A stretch of 64,000 nt of DNA from NCBI RefSeq assembly GCF_001500065.1, contig NZ_LQIN01000003.1:1-64000 (forward strand), in the 5' to 3' direction. Every line of letters begins with the position of its first letter. Within the stretch, counting starts at the first letter, position 1. The notes below the pieces were generated by a model. The model searched no databases. It had not been told where the DNA came from and saw only the letters and a list, made by a program, of their open reading frames with translations. This document shows positions 45,899 to 57,901 of this stretch, piece after piece. This DNA comes from Mycobacterium sp. IS-3022. Lineage in GTDB: Bacteria; Actinomycetota; Actinomycetes; Mycobacteriales; Mycobacteriaceae. Position numbers and translations under genes: made by a program.

Positions 45899-46867
45899 GT
45901 GGAAAACCGGTATCGACCCCGCCGAACGGTGCTTTCCGTTCCCGGGAGCAGCGCGAAGATGGTCGAGAAGGCGAAAACCCTGGCCGCCGACGAGGTGTTC
46001 CTCGATCTCGAGGACGCCGTCGCGCCGGACGCCAAGGCCGAGGCCCGTACCCGGGTGGCGACCGCGTTGGCCGAGCCGGGCTGGGCCGGTCAACTGCGCG
46101 GTGTGCGGGTCAACGACTGGACAACGCCCTGGACGTACGCCGACATCATCGAGGTGGTGTCGACGGTTGCTTCGTCCCGCGACGCGGCGCTGGACATCGT
46201 GGTCCTGCCCAAAGTCACCGACGCCTCTCATATCCACGCGCTGCACCTGTTGTTGAGCCAACTCGAGACCACCCATGGGCTGCCGGTCGGCGGCATCGGG
46301 ATCGAGGCGCAGATCGAGAATGCGCAGGGGCTCACCAACATTGACGCGATCGCCGCCGCGCCGCGGGTGCAGGCGCTGGTGCTCGGACCCGCCGACATGG
46401 CGGCCAGCCTGAACATGCGCACGCTGGAGGTTGGTGAGCAACCGGAGGGTTACGACGTCGGCGATGCGCACCACCACGTGCTGATGCGAATCCTCATCGC
46501 CGCTCGGACGCACGGCGTGCTCGCCATCGACGGACCGTATCTGAAGATCCGCGACGTCGATGGCTTCCGCCGGGTTGCCGGTCGCTCCGCCGCGCTGGGC
46601 TACGACGGTAAATGGGTGCTGCACCCCGACCAGATCGCCGCGGGCAACGAGATTTTCAGCCCCCGGCAGGCGGACTTCGACCACGCCGAGCTGATCCTCG
46701 AGGCCTACGAGTGGCACACCTCGCGAGAGGGCGGGGCCAGGGGAGCCGTCATGCTGGGCGACGAGATGATCGACGAGGCGAGCCGGAAAATGGCGTTGGT
46801 GATCGCCGGAAAGGGCCGCGCTGCAGGCATGCAACGCACACGCGAGCCGTTCCGGCCGCCGCAGTGA
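45899..46867 (+). CDS. HpcH/HpaI aldolase family CoA-ester lyase (CitE-like)
   Basis: TIM-barrel lyase of the CitE/malyl-CoA family: RTVLSVPGSSAKMVEKA (CoA-site Arg), DEVFLDLEDAVAPDAK with metal-binding acidic residues, IEAQIENAQGL (catalytic Glu) and YDGKWVLHPDQI. Length 322 residues from GTG 45899, 331 from ATG 45872, which would share bases with the divergent MgtE-like start codon; GTG is preferred because homology begins at RYRPRRTVL. The likely reaction is cleavage or synthesis of a malyl- or citramalyl-type CoA ester. Confidence 0.85.
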   Translation: MENRYRPRRTVLSVPGSSAKMVEKAKTLAADEVFLDLEDAVAPDAKAEARTRVATALAEPGWAGQLRGVRVNDWTTPWTYADIIEVVSTVASSRDAALDIVVLPKVTDASHIHALHLLLSQLETTHGLPVGGIGIEAQIENAQGLTNIDAIAAAPRVQALVLGPADMAASLNMRTLEVGEQPEGYDVGDAHHHVLMRILIAARTHGVLAIDGPYLKIRDVDGFRRVAGRSAALGYDGKWVLHPDQIAAGNEIFSPRQADFDHAELILEAYEWHTSREGGARGAVMLGDEMIDEASRKMALVIAGKGRAAGMQRTREPFRPPQ

Positions 46868-46883
46868 CGCTACGGCTCAGCGC

Positions 46884-47573
46884 TCAAGTGCCCAGCATGG
46901 CGATGGCCAGGATGACGTTGAAGAGAAACGTCGCTGCGCCGACGGCGATGCCCGCGATGGCCAACCCGCGGCCGCCCTCACCGGTTTCCTTGATCTGGTT
47001 CAGCGCGACGATACCGAGCACGATGCCGATGATGGCGCCGATGCCGCACAGGATGCCGACCAGCGAGGCCACCAGTGAGCCGATCGCCATTCCGTTCGTC
47101 TTGTCCTGCGGTGGCAGGCCGTAGCCGCCGGCATAGCCGGTCGCGCCATACCCGCCGGGTGCGCCGTAGGGCGAGCCACCGTACGGCGATGCGCCGTAGG
47201 GCGGCGGCGGATACGCCTGCCCGAAGTTGGACGGGTCGGAGTACGACGGATAGCCGCCTGCCGGGGGCGGGTAGGCGCCCGACGGGGGCGGGTAGCCACC
47301 TTGGGGCGGCGGCGGATAACCGGACGGCGGGGGATAGCTCGGCGGGTAACCGGACGGAGTCTCGTACGGTGCGCCGTAAGCCGGCGGGCTGTAGCCGGGT
47401 TGCCCCGGCGGCTCGTACGGTGCGGAAGCCTGCCCGCCCTCGCCCTGCGCTGCCGCCTGGTCCGTGGAATGCTCGATCGAGGGCGCTTCTGAGCCGCTAG
47501 AAGTCGGTTCCGACGCACCGCTGGCGGCGTCGGATGATGACGTTTGTCCTGCGTCGTCGCCGGGATTTGTCAT
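46884..47573 (-). CDS. Proline-rich DUF4190 membrane protein (Rv1233c-like)
   Basis: The 229-residue protein has an acidic, Ser/Glu-rich N-terminus, a Pro/Gly/Tyr-rich repeat region (units such as PPSGYPPPPQGGYPPP, about residues 50-140) and a C-terminal DUF4190 hairpin of two membrane helices (GMAIGSLVASLVGILCGIGA and GRGLAIAGIAVGAATFLFN). The proline-rich part should face the cytoplasm as an interaction arm. Start ATG 47573. Function unknown. Confidence 0.85.
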   Translation of the reverse strand: MTNPGDDAGQTSSSDAASGASEPTSSGSEAPSIEHSTDQAAAQGEGGQASAPYEPPGQPGYSPPAYGAPYETPSGYPPSYPPPSGYPPPPQGGYPPPSGAYPPPAGGYPSYSDPSNFGQAYPPPPYGASPYGGSPYGAPGGYGATGYAGGYGLPPQDKTNGMAIGSLVASLVGILCGIGAIIGIVLGIVALNQIKETGEGGRGLAIAGIAVGAATFLFNVILAIAMLGT

Positions 47574-47678
47574 GCTGTCAACCTAGCGCACCCGCCGGGC
47601 ACGATCGCGGCGCTCGCGGCGTTGATTCTGGTGAATGCGACAGTGCGATCGGGCGCGAAAAGAGGAGATGGAACAGCG

Positions 47679-48203
47679 ATGACCAGTCCGTTTCAGCCTG
47701 GACAGACCCCGGGCGCAACGCCGGGCGCCGCGAGCGTCGGGCGTGGCCCCGCCAGCCTGCCGACCCCCCCGAAGGGCTGGCCGATCGGCTCGTATCCGAC
47801 CTACGCCGAGGCTCAGCGCGCCGTCGACTACCTGTCCGACCAGGACTTCCCGGTGCAGCAGGTGACGATCGTCGGGGTGGATCTCATGCAGGTCGAACGG
47901 GTCACCGGCAGGCTGACGTGGCCCAAGGTGCTCGGCGGTGGTGTGCTGACCGGCGCCTGGCTGGGCCTGTTCATCGGCCTGATCCTCGGATTCTTCAGCC
48001 CCAGCCCGTGGGGTGCGTTGGCCACCGGTCTGATCGCCGGTGTGTTCTTCGGCCTCATCACCTCGGCCATCCCGTACGCGATGGCACGCGGCACAAGAGA
48101 TTTCAGCTCGACACTGCAGTTGGTCGCCGGTCGCTACGACGTGCTGTGCGATCCGCAGAACGCCGAGCGCGGCCGGGATCTGCTGGCGCGCTTGACCATC
48201 TGA
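47679..48203 (+). CDS. General stress protein 17M-like membrane protein (Rv1234-like)
   Basis: The 174-residue protein has a Pro/Gly-rich N-terminus, a GSP17M-like ferredoxin-like domain (PIGSYPTYAEAQRAVDYLSDQDFPVQQVTIVGVDL) and two membrane helices with glycine zippers (GAWLGLFIGLILGFF and GALATGLIAGVFFGLIT). ATG 47679 follows AGAGGAGATGG. It is divergent from the DUF4190 gene. Possible envelope-stress role by family name only. Confidence 0.85.
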   Translation: MTSPFQPGQTPGATPGAASVGRGPASLPTPPKGWPIGSYPTYAEAQRAVDYLSDQDFPVQQVTIVGVDLMQVERVTGRLTWPKVLGGGVLTGAWLGLFIGLILGFFSPSPWGALATGLIAGVFFGLITSAIPYAMARGTRDFSSTLQLVAGRYDVLCDPQNAERGRDLLARLTI

Positions 48204-48240
48204 CGGCTCCTCCAGCCCGCGAGCGTGCGCGTGGCGCCCA

Positions 48241-48252
48241 ACGCAATTGCGT
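48241..48252. repeat. Palindrome ACGCAATTGCGT upstream of lpqY
   Basis: A perfect 12-bp palindrome flanked by imperfect GC-rich arms, in the 173 bp between the GSP17M-like gene and lpqY. It could be an operator for the trehalose operon or part of a terminator. No known consensus assigned. Confidence 0.35.
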
Positions 48253-48277
48253 AACGGTGCCCGACGCGCGCCCCTGA

Positions 48278-50738
<2,461 letters not shown>

Positions 50739-50739
<1 letters not shown>

Positions 50740-51584
50740 TGGCCGAGCGGGTCGGTGCAACGCGTGCGACCGGTTGGACCGTCGTCAACATCCTGGTGGT
50801 GGTCTATGCGCTGCTTCCGGTGCTGTGGATCCTCTCGCTGTCGCTGAAGCCGACGTCGAGTGTCAAGGACGGCAAGCTGATTCCGGCCGAGGTCACGTTC
50901 GACAACTACAAGGCGATCTTCGCGGGCGGCAACACCGGGGCCTTCACCTCGGCGTTGATCAACTCGATCGGCATCGGCCTGATCACCACCGTCATCGCGG
51001 TGGTGGTCGGCGGCATGGCCGCATACGCGGTCGCGCGGCTCGACTTCCCCGGCAAGCAACTGCTGATCGGTATCGCGCTACTGATCGCGATGTTCCCCCA
51101 CATCTCGCTCGTCACACCGCTTTTCAACATCGAACGCGCAGTCGGGCTGTTCGACACCTGGCCCGGCCTGATCATTCCGTACATCACCTTCGCGCTGCCG
51201 CTGGCGATCTACACACTGTCGGCCTTCTTTCGTGAGATCCCCTGGGACCTGGAGAAGGCCGCCAAGATGGATGGGGCCACACCCTCGCAGGCGTTCCGCA
51301 AAGTCATCGCGCCGCTGGCCGCGCCAGGCATCGTCACCGCGGCGATCCTGGTGTTCATCTTCGCGTGGAACGACCTGCTGCTCGCACTCTCGCTGACCGC
51401 GACGCAGCGGGCGATCACCGCGCCCGTGGCGATCGCGAACTTCACCGGCAGTTCGCAATTCGAAGAGCCGACCGGATCGATAGCGGCGGGCGCGATGGTG
51501 ATCACGATCCCGATCATCGTCTTCGTCCTCATCTTCCAACGACGGATCGTCGCCGGACTGACATCCGGCGCGGTGAAGGGGTAG
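50739..51584 (+). CDS. sugB: Trehalose ABC importer permease SugB
   Basis: The 281-residue MalG-type permease has six helices and the EAA loop [19 protein letters not shown] (about residues 172-190). ATG 50739 shares its A with the sugA TGA stop, so translation is coupled. A longer in-frame extension upstream lies within sugA and is not real. Confidence 0.95.
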
Positions 51585-51588
51585 TTCC

Positions 51589-52785
51589 ATGGCCGAAATT
51601 GTGTTGGACCGGGTGACGAAGAGTTACCCCAACGGCGCGACGGCCGTACACGAGTTGTCGATGACCATCGCTGACGGCGAGTTCATCATCCTCGTCGGCC
51701 CGTCGGGGTGCGGAAAGTCCACCACGCTGAACATGATCGCGGGCCTGGAGGACATCACGTCGGGCGAACTGCGCATCGCCGGCGAGCGGGTCAACGAGAA
51801 GGCGCCCAAGGACCGCGACATCGCGATGGTGTTCCAGTCCTACGCACTGTATCCGCATATGACCGTCCGGCAGAACATCGCGTTCCCGCTCACCCTGGCC
51901 AAGTTGAAGAAAGATGAAATCGCCCGCAAGGTCACCGAGGCCGCCAAAATCCTTGACCTGAGCGAACTTCTGGATCGCAAACCGGGCCAACTCTCCGGCG
52001 GTCAGCGCCAGCGCGTCGCGATGGGCCGCGCCATCGTGCGCGACCCCAAGGCATTCCTGATGGACGAACCGCTGTCGAACCTCGACGCCAAGCTGCGCGT
52101 GCAGATGCGCTCGGAGATCGCGCGTCTGCAGGACCGGTTGGGCACGACCACCGTCTACGTCACCCACGACCAGACCGAGGCGATGACGCTGGGTGACCGC
52201 GTCGTGGTGCTGCTCGCCGGGGTAGCTCAGCAGATCGGCACGCCCGAGGAACTCTACAACCGCCCGGCGAACCTGTTCGTCGCCGGCTTCATCGGTTCGC
52301 CCGCAATGAATTTCTTCCCCGCGACGGTCACCGACATCGGAGTGCAGCTGCCGTTCGGCGAGGTCACGTTCACCCCGGAGAATTACGATCTGCTCACCCG
52401 GCACAACGCGCCGAGGAATGTGATCGTCGGTATCAGGCCCGAGCATTTCGACGACGCGGCGCTGCTCGACGGATATGCGCGGATCCGCGCCCTGACCTTC
52501 GACGTGCAGGTCGACAGGGCGGAGTCACTGGGGGCCGACAAGTACGTCCACTTCAAGACCGAAGGCGCAGGAGCGCGTTCCGCTCAACTCGCCGAGCTGG
52601 CCGCCGAGTCGGGCGTCGGCGAAAACGAGTTCGTGGCAAGGGTTTCGGTCGAGTCGACGGCGCGGCAGGGCGAGACGATCCAATTGGCGTTCGACACGTC
52701 GAAGCTGGTGGTCTTCGATCCCGACTCCGGCAAGAACCTGACGCTGCCCGATGACACCACAGCACCGGCAGCTACGGCCGAGTGA
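51589..52785 (+). CDS. sugC: Trehalose ABC importer ATPase SugC
   Basis: The 398-residue MalK-type ATPase: Walker A GPSGCGKSTT (residues 36-45), Q-loop region YALYPHMTVRQN, signature LSGGQRQR, Walker B FLMDEPLSNLD, H-loop VTHDQTEAM, then a C-terminal TOBE/OB regulatory domain (IVGIRPEHFDDA). It drives LpqY-SugAB uptake. The stop overlaps the following SUFU gene. Confidence 0.97.
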   Translation: MAEIVLDRVTKSYPNGATAVHELSMTIADGEFIILVGPSGCGKSTTLNMIAGLEDITSGELRIAGERVNEKAPKDRDIAMVFQSYALYPHMTVRQNIAFPLTLAKLKKDEIARKVTEAAKILDLSELLDRKPGQLSGGQRQRVAMGRAIVRDPKAFLMDEPLSNLDAKLRVQMRSEIARLQDRLGTTTVYVTHDQTEAMTLGDRVVVLLAGVAQQIGTPEELYNRPANLFVAGFIGSPAMNFFPATVTDIGVQLPFGEVTFTPENYDLLTRHNAPRNVIVGIRPEHFDDAALLDGYARIRALTFDVQVDRAESLGADKYVHFKTEGAGARSAQLAELAAESGVGENEFVARVSVESTARQGETIQLAFDTSKLVVFDPDSGKNLTLPDDTTAPAATAE

Positions 52786-53396
52786 TCGACGTCCTGGCCG
52801 AGGTTCGCGCTCATCTGCGCGAACATTTCGCCCGGACCGGTGTCACCGCTGAACCCGCCACGGCCAGCGTCACGTTCCTCGGCACCGAGAAGATCGACGT
52901 GCTCAGATTCGGTCCCGACCCCGGCAGCGACCCTGACGTCAACCGGCATGTCTACCACTATGTCTCGCTGGGCTGTTCGCGCCACCCGATGCTCGATCCC
53001 GCCGAGATGGTGACCGATGTGCTGCACGGCCCGCGAGCGGAGGTGACGGTAACGCTGCGCGGCCCGGCGCCGCGTGGACTGTCGCGATCGATCGCGATCG
53101 TCGCCGCCGCGCCAGCCGTCGAAGGGCTGATCCTCGAACCCGACGCGCTGATCGACCTCGAGACGCCACTGTGGGAAGGCGCGCCGTTCACGGCGTTCTT
53201 GTTGAGCCACAGCGACATTGACAATGTGTCGCTGACGGGTCCACTGCAGCCGGTGGCGATCCTGTCGGCGACGCCGATCACCGCCACCGAAGCGGCGTGG
53301 GTGCGGCTCAAGGGGGCCGAAGCGATGCGCGAGGCATGGGTGCAGGACGGCGTCGACGTCCTGGACCCACGGCGGCGGGCCGCCAAACCCAGCTGA
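52782..53396 (+). CDS. Suppressor-of-fused (SUFU) domain protein after sugC
   Basis: The 204-residue protein matches bacterial SUFU-domain proteins: YHYVSLGCSRHPMLDP, AEVTVTLRGP, LSHSDIDNVSL and ITATEAAWVRLKGAEAM. GTG 52782 overlaps the sugC stop (GTGA), placing it in the trehalose operon. Bacterial SUFU proteins have no established enzymatic role; some act as immunity proteins. The final six codons and stop lie in the first unit of a 25-bp tandem repeat, so the C-terminus could vary with repeat mutations. Confidence 0.75.
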   Translation: MIDVLAEVRAHLREHFARTGVTAEPATASVTFLGTEKIDVLRFGPDPGSDPDVNRHVYHYVSLGCSRHPMLDPAEMVTDVLHGPRAEVTVTLRGPAPRGLSRSIAIVAAAPAVEGLILEPDALIDLETPLWEGAPFTAFLLSHSDIDNVSLTGPLQPVAILSATPITATEAAWVRLKGAEAMREAWVQDGVDVLDPRRRAAKPS

Positions 53397-53447
53397 GCGG
53401 CGGGCCGCCAAACCCAGCTGAGCGGCGGGCCGCCAAACCCAGCTGAG
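53373..53447. repeat. Three perfect 25-bp tandem repeats (minisatellite)
   Basis: Unit CGGCGGGCCGCCAAACCCAG plus CTGAG occurs three times without mismatch (53373-53397, 53398-53422, 53423-53447). The first unit contains the stop codon of the SUFU gene; the last ends 7 bp before the corA stop. Typical mycobacterial VNTR architecture, so copy number may differ between strains. Confidence 0.9.
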
Positions 53448-53453
53448 CGCGAA

Positions 53454-54557
53454 CTACAGCCAGCGGTTGCGCCGGAACGCGCGGAACAACAGCGTGCACA
53501 CGATCAACATCACGGCCAGTACTGCCGGATAGCCCCACGCCTGTTTGAGTTCGGGCATGTAATCGAAGTTCATCCCGTAGATGCCGGCGATGGCCGTGGG
53601 CACCGCGGCGATCGCGACGTAGGCCGAGATCTTGCGCATGTCGACGTTCTGCTGCATGGCGACCTTCCCGACCGCGGCCTGCACCAGCGAGCTGAGCACC
53701 TCGTCGTAGGTGGTGATCCGGTCGGCGGCCTGCGTGTTGTGGTCCAGCACGTCCCGCATGTAGCGCCGGACCTCGATCGAGATCAGGTCGTCGTGATCGC
53801 TCATGATCCGCTGCAGCGCCAGCGTCAGTGGGCTGACAGCCCGGCGTAACTCGACGATCTCCCGCTTGAGCAGGTAGATGCTTTCGATGTTGGTCTGCGT
53901 GGCCGGCGAGAAGACGTTCTCTTCCATCGCATCGACGTCGGTTTCCATCGAGTCGGTGACGTCGAGGTAATCGTCGACGACATGGTCGGCGATCGCATGC
54001 ATCACCGCGTACGGCCCCAACTTGAGAAGCGCGGGGGAGGCGTCGAGCCGCTTGCGGACCCCGGCGAGCCCACCGTGCTCCCCGTGTCGCACCGTCACCA
54101 CGAAATCGGGCCCGACGAAGATCATGATCTCGCCGGTTTCGACGATCTCCCGCGCGTACGCGACGGATTCGTGCTCGACGTAGGTGACCGTCTTGAGGAC
54201 GAGGAACAGGGTGTTGTCGTAGCGTTCCAGCTTCGGTCGTTGATGTGCATGGACCGCGTCCTCGACGGCCAGCTCGTGCAGGCCGAACTCGTCGGCGATC
54301 ACCTGCATCTGGCGGTCGTCGGGTTCGTGCAGGCCGATCCAGACGAACGCGTCCCTGCCGCCGCCGCGCAACTCCTGCACCTTGCCCTTGGCGGCCGCGT
54401 GCGTGTACTTGCCGGCCAGCCGTGTTCCCTCGCAGTAGATGCCGCAGTCGACCGTCGCCCGCGCCACCGGCACGGGGATCGAGTCGGGGTTTACGTCGCC
54501 GGAGTTCGCTTTCCCCGCGGGCCGCAGTGACGGAGGCAGTGGGCGAAACGACGGCAT
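53454..54557 (-). CDS. corA: CorA-family Mg2+/Co2+ transporter
   Basis: The 367-residue channel has a large cytoplasmic domain, the hallmark [10 protein letters not shown] (GMN motif) between two C-terminal membrane helices ([10 protein letters not shown] and [17 protein letters not shown]), and a basic tail. ATG 54557 follows GGGAGG. Pentameric, Mg2+-gated uptake is expected from the family. Convergent with the SUFU gene. Confidence 0.95.
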   Translation of the reverse strand: MPSFRPLPPSLRPAGKANSGDVNPDSIPVPVARATVDCGIYCEGTRLAGKYTHAAAKGKVQELRGGGRDAFVWIGLHEPDDRQMQVIADEFGLHELAVEDAVHAHQRPKLERYDNTLFLVLKTVTYVEHESVAYAREIVETGEIMIFVGPDFVVTVRHGEHGGLAGVRKRLDASPALLKLGPYAVMHAIADHVVDDYLDVTDSMETDVDAMEENVFSPATQTNIESIYLLKREIVELRRAVSPLTLALQRIMSDHDDLISIEVRRYMRDVLDHNTQAADRITTYDEVLSSLVQAAVGKVAMQQNVDMRKISAYVAIAAVPTAIAGIYGMNFDYMPELKQAWGYPAVLAVMLIVCTLLFRAFRRNRWL

Positions 54558-54706
54558 CGCATCAGCCTCCCGGGACAGTGCAGGACCCGTATCCGGGCCG
54601 TCGCCGATGCTACGCGGCTGGCGACATCGGCGTCCTGCTAGTTTCAGTCCCGACCCGATTTCGCCCGCGGTGCGGGCAACGTAGGACTGTCCAAGGAGCA
54701 TCTGAC

Positions 54707-55696
54707 GTGAGCACAACTCCCCTCAAGGTCGCCGTCACCGGTGCCGCCGGCCAGATCGGCTACAGCCTGCTGTTCCGCATCGCGAGCGGTTCACTGCTCG
54801 GACCTGATCGGCCCGTCGAACTGCGGCTGCTCGAGATCGAGCCGGCGCTCAAGGCGCTCGAGGGTGTCGTGATGGAACTCGACGACTGCGCCTTCCCGCT
54901 GCTCGCCGGCGTGGAGATCGGCGCCGACGCGAACAAGATCTTCGACGGCGCGAACCTTGCGCTGCTCGTCGGCGCCCGCCCGCGTGGCCCGGGCATGGAG
55001 CGCAGTGACCTGCTCGAGGCCAACGGCGCGATCTTCACCGCGCAGGGCAAGGCGCTCAACGAGGTCGCCGCCGAGGACGTTCGCATCGGGGTCACCGGCA
55101 ACCCGGCCAACACCAACGCCCTGATCGCGATGACCAACGCGCCCGACATCCCGCGCGAACGGTTCTCGGCGCTGACTCGTCTGGATCACAACCGGGCCAT
55201 CAGCCAACTGGCCCGCAAGACCGGTGCCAAGGTCACCGACATCAAGAAGATGACGATCTGGGGCAACCACTCGGCCACGCAGTACCCCGACATCTTCCAC
55301 GCCGAGGTCGGCGGGAAGAACGCCGCCGAGGTGGTCAACGACCAGGACTGGATCGAGAACGACTTCATCCCGACCGTGGCCAAGCGCGGTGCAGCGATCA
55401 TCGATGCCCGCGGTGCCTCGTCGGCGGCCTCGGCCGCGTCGGCGACCGTCGACGCCGCCCGGGACTGGCTGCTCGGAACCCCGTCCGACGACTGGGTGTC
55501 GATGGCGGTGGTGTCCGACGGGTCCTACGGCGTGCCGGAGGGCCTGATCTCGTCGTTCCCGGTGACGACGAAGGACGGCAACTGGTCGATCGTGCAGGGA
55601 CTGGACATCGACGACTTCTCCCGCGGCCGCATCGACAAGACGACGGCCGAACTCGCCGACGAGCGCAAGGCGGTCACCGACTTGGGCCTCATCTGA
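54707..55696 (+). CDS. mdh: Malate dehydrogenase
   Basis: NAD-dependent TCA-cycle enzyme converting malate to oxaloacetate. The 329 residues have [11 protein letters not shown] (NAD-binding), the LDHNRA and [10 protein letters not shown] segments (catalytic His), and [15 protein letters not shown] (mobile loop Arg residues). GTG 54707 follows AAGGAG by 11 bp. It has the length and sequence of mycobacterial Mdh. Confidence 0.97.
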   Translation: MSTTPLKVAVTGAAGQIGYSLLFRIASGSLLGPDRPVELRLLEIEPALKALEGVVMELDDCAFPLLAGVEIGADANKIFDGANLALLVGARPRGPGMERSDLLEANGAIFTAQGKALNEVAAEDVRIGVTGNPANTNALIAMTNAPDIPRERFSALTRLDHNRAISQLARKTGAKVTDIKKMTIWGNHSATQYPDIFHAEVGGKNAAEVVNDQDWIENDFIPTVAKRGAAIIDARGASSAASAASATVDAARDWLLGTPSDDWVSMAVVSDGSYGVPEGLISSFPVTTKDGNWSIVQGLDIDDFSRGRIDKTTAELADERKAVTDLGLI

Positions 55697-55707
55697 GGCC
55701 TGTCGTT

Positions 55708-55754
55708 TGTGAATCTGACGACGAAAATCCGCGTGAAGCGTCGTCAGATTCACA
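55708..55754. terminator. 16-bp stem hairpin between mdh and malic enzyme gene
   Basis: TGTGAATCTGACGACG (55708-55723) and CGTCGTCAGATTCACA (55739-55754) are perfect 16-bp arms around a 15-nt loop, 11 bp after the mdh stop. The stem is less GC-rich than its surroundings. It is probably an mdh terminator, though the arms could also be an operator for the downstream promoter. Confidence 0.65.
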
Positions 55755-55797
55755 CTCCAGCGACACGAGGCGATTAGGTTACCTACCAGTTCGTCGT

Positions 55798-55803
55798 TAC
55801 CCT
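55798..55803 (+). promoter_or_regulatory. -10 box TACCCT of the malic enzyme gene
   Basis: TACCCT lies 7 bp before GTG 55811, so this mRNA is probably leaderless and independent of mdh. Confidence 0.5.
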
Positions 55804-55810
55804 GAGCGCC

Positions 55811-57007
55811 GTGTCGCAAGCGGTGAGAGACCTACCAGTGACCGGATCCCACATCGTCGTCAATGACGAAGAGATCTTCGCGGCCCACGTCGGCGGCAAG
55901 CTGTCGGTGGCGCTCAACGCGCCCCTCGACACCGAGCGGGCGCTGTCCCTTGCTTACACGCCGGGCGTGGCTCAGGTCAGCCGAGCCATCGCCGCCGACC
56001 ACACCCTGGCCGCCCGCTACACCTGGGCCAACCGGATGGTGGCCGTCGTCAGCGACGGCAGCGCGGTCCTCGGCCTCGGCGACATCGGGCCCGCGGCGTC
56101 GCTGCCGGTGATGGAGGGCAAGAGCGCGCTGTTCAAGGCGTTCGCCGACCTCGACTCGATCCCCATCGTGCTCGACACCAAGGATCCCGACGAGATCGTC
56201 GAGACCCTGGTGCGACTGCGCCCGTCGTTCGGCGCGGTCAACCTCGAGGACATCTCGGCGCCGCGGTGCTTCGAGATCGAGCGGCGCCTTATCGAGGCGC
56301 TCGACTGCCCGGTCATGCACGACGACCAGCACGGCACCGCGATCGTCGTGCTGGCCGCGCTGATGGGTGCGGCCAGGGTCGTAGACCGCGACATGGCCTC
56401 CCTGCGCGTGGTGGTCTCGGGCGCCGGTGCGGCCGGCGTCGCGTGCGCGAACATCCTGATGGCCGCCGGGGTCGGCGACGTCACGCTGCTGGATTCGCAG
56501 GGCATCCTGCACAAGAGCCGCGAGAACCTCAACTCCTACAAGGCCGAGATCGCCGAGCGGACCAACCCGAGGGGGTTGACCGGCGGCATCGCCGAGGCGC
56601 TCGCCGGCGCCGACGTGTTCCTCGGGCTGTCGGCCGGTGTCGTGCCCGCCGATCTGATCGCGTCGATGGCGCCGGACTCGATCGTGTTCGCGCTGTCGAA
56701 CCCCGATCCGGAGATCCACCCCGACGAGGCGAGCAGGTACGCGGCCGTCGTCGCGACCGGTCGCAGCGACTTCCCGAACCAGATCAACAACGTCCTCGCC
56801 TTCCCCGGGGTGTTCCGCGGCGCGCTGGACGCCGGTGCGCGCCGCATCACCGAGCAGATGAAAGTTGCTGCCGCCCAAGCGATCTTCTCGGTGGTCGGCG
56901 ACGACCTGGCGGCCGACCGAATCGTGCCCAGCGTGTTGGACCCCCGGGTCTCGCCCGCAGTGGCGCGCGCGGTCGCCGGTGCGTCCGACACCGCGTCGGG
57001 CGGCTAG
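55811..57007 (+). CDS. NAD(P)-dependent malic enzyme
   Basis: Oxidative decarboxylation of malate to pyruvate. The 398-residue short bacterial form shows YTPGVAQVSRAIA, NLEDISAPRCFEIE (metal-site Glu/Asp), CPVMHDDQHGTAIV (signature) and a Rossmann motif VVSGAGAAGVACANIL. The coenzyme preference cannot be told from the visible loop. It sits after mdh, giving a malate node with both oxidation routes. Distinct from the long MezA type. Confidence 0.93.
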   Translation: MSQAVRDLPVTGSHIVVNDEEIFAAHVGGKLSVALNAPLDTERALSLAYTPGVAQVSRAIAADHTLAARYTWANRMVAVVSDGSAVLGLGDIGPAASLPVMEGKSALFKAFADLDSIPIVLDTKDPDEIVETLVRLRPSFGAVNLEDISAPRCFEIERRLIEALDCPVMHDDQHGTAIVVLAALMGAARVVDRDMASLRVVVSGAGAAGVACANILMAAGVGDVTLLDSQGILHKSRENLNSYKAEIAERTNPRGLTGGIAEALAGADVFLGLSAGVVPADLIASMAPDSIVFALSNPDPEIHPDEASRYAAVVATGRSDFPNQINNVLAFPGVFRGALDAGARRITEQMKVAAAQAIFSVVGDDLAADRIVPSVLDPRVSPAVARAVAGASDTASGG

Positions 57008-57014
57008 GTCGCAC

Positions 57015-57854
57015 GTGGGCCGGCGGCTGGCGCTGGCGCTCGCCGCGCTGATCGTGGCGGGCACCGCGGCGTGTGGCGGGCCCGAAGAGCCGCCGTCGAT
57101 CGCGGTCGGCACCACGGCCGATCCCGAGTCGACGCTAATCGCGCATCTGTACGCCGCGGCCTTGCGGTCCTACGGCCACCCCGCCCACGTCGAGACCGGG
57201 AAACACCCGCTGACCGCGCTGGACTCCGGCGATGTGCGGGTCGTTCCCGGCCTCACCGGACGATTGCTGGACAGGTTCGATCCCGAGGCCACAGCACGGG
57301 CGGCCGCGCAGGTCTACCGCGAGATGGTCTCGGCGTTGCCCGAAGGCGTCGCAGCGGGCGACTACACGACGTCGGCGGAGGACAAACCCGCGCTCGCGGT
57401 CACCGAGGCGACGGCCGAGGCGTGGGGTGGACGCGACGTCACCGCGGCCGTGCGCCACTGCGCCGAGCTGACCGTCGTCGCGGCAGCCGATGCGCCGCGC
57501 CCCGCAGCGATCGGGACATGTAAGCCGAAGGTGAGCGAATATCCGGACAGCGCAGCGGTATTCGCGGCGGTCCGGTCCGGCCGGTTCCGCGCCGCATGGA
57601 CGACGACGGCCGCGCCGGGCATTCCGCCCGAACTGCTGACGCTCTCCGACAAGACCTCGCTGATCCGCGCCGAGAACCTGGTGCCGCTGTACCGCCGCAA
57701 CGAGCTCAACGAGTCGCAGGTGCTGGCGCTCAACGAGGTGGCCGGCGTGCTGGACACCGCGGCGCTGGCCGACATGCGCGCAGCGGTGGCCGACGGCGCG
57801 GACCCGGGTCAGGTGACCGGCGCGTTCCTTGCCGAACACCCCCTAGGCGACTAG
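57015..57854 (+). CDS. lpqZ: Osmoprotectant-type solute-binding lipoprotein LpqZ
   Basis: The 279-residue lipoprotein has a signal sequence ending in AGTAAC (lipid-modified Cys about residue 18) and an OpuAC/QAT-type binding fold (SIAVGTTADPESTLIAHLY at the start). It resembles glycine-betaine/choline-binding proteins, but no transporter genes follow, so it is an orphan. GTG 57015 begins 7 bp after the malic enzyme stop; ATG/GTG further upstream lies inside that gene. Synteny with M. tuberculosis lpqZ supports the name. Confidence 0.82.
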   Translation: MGRRLALALAALIVAGTAACGGPEEPPSIAVGTTADPESTLIAHLYAAALRSYGHPAHVETGKHPLTALDSGDVRVVPGLTGRLLDRFDPEATARAAAQVYREMVSALPEGVAAGDYTTSAEDKPALAVTEATAEAWGGRDVTAAVRHCAELTVVAAADAPRPAAIGTCKPKVSEYPDSAAVFAAVRSGRFRAAWTTTAAPGIPPELLTLSDKTSLIRAENLVPLYRRNELNESQVLALNEVAGVLDTAALADMRAAVADGADPGQVTGAFLAEHPLGD

Positions 57855-57901
57855 CGTCGTCGGCCCTCCGATCCGAGCGTGCGCGCAGTCAGTGTGCGTT
57901 G

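Noticed and set aside
53373..53447. The 25-bp repeats as a CRISPR array
   Set aside because: Units are contiguous with no spacers and no cas genes are present; this is a minisatellite.
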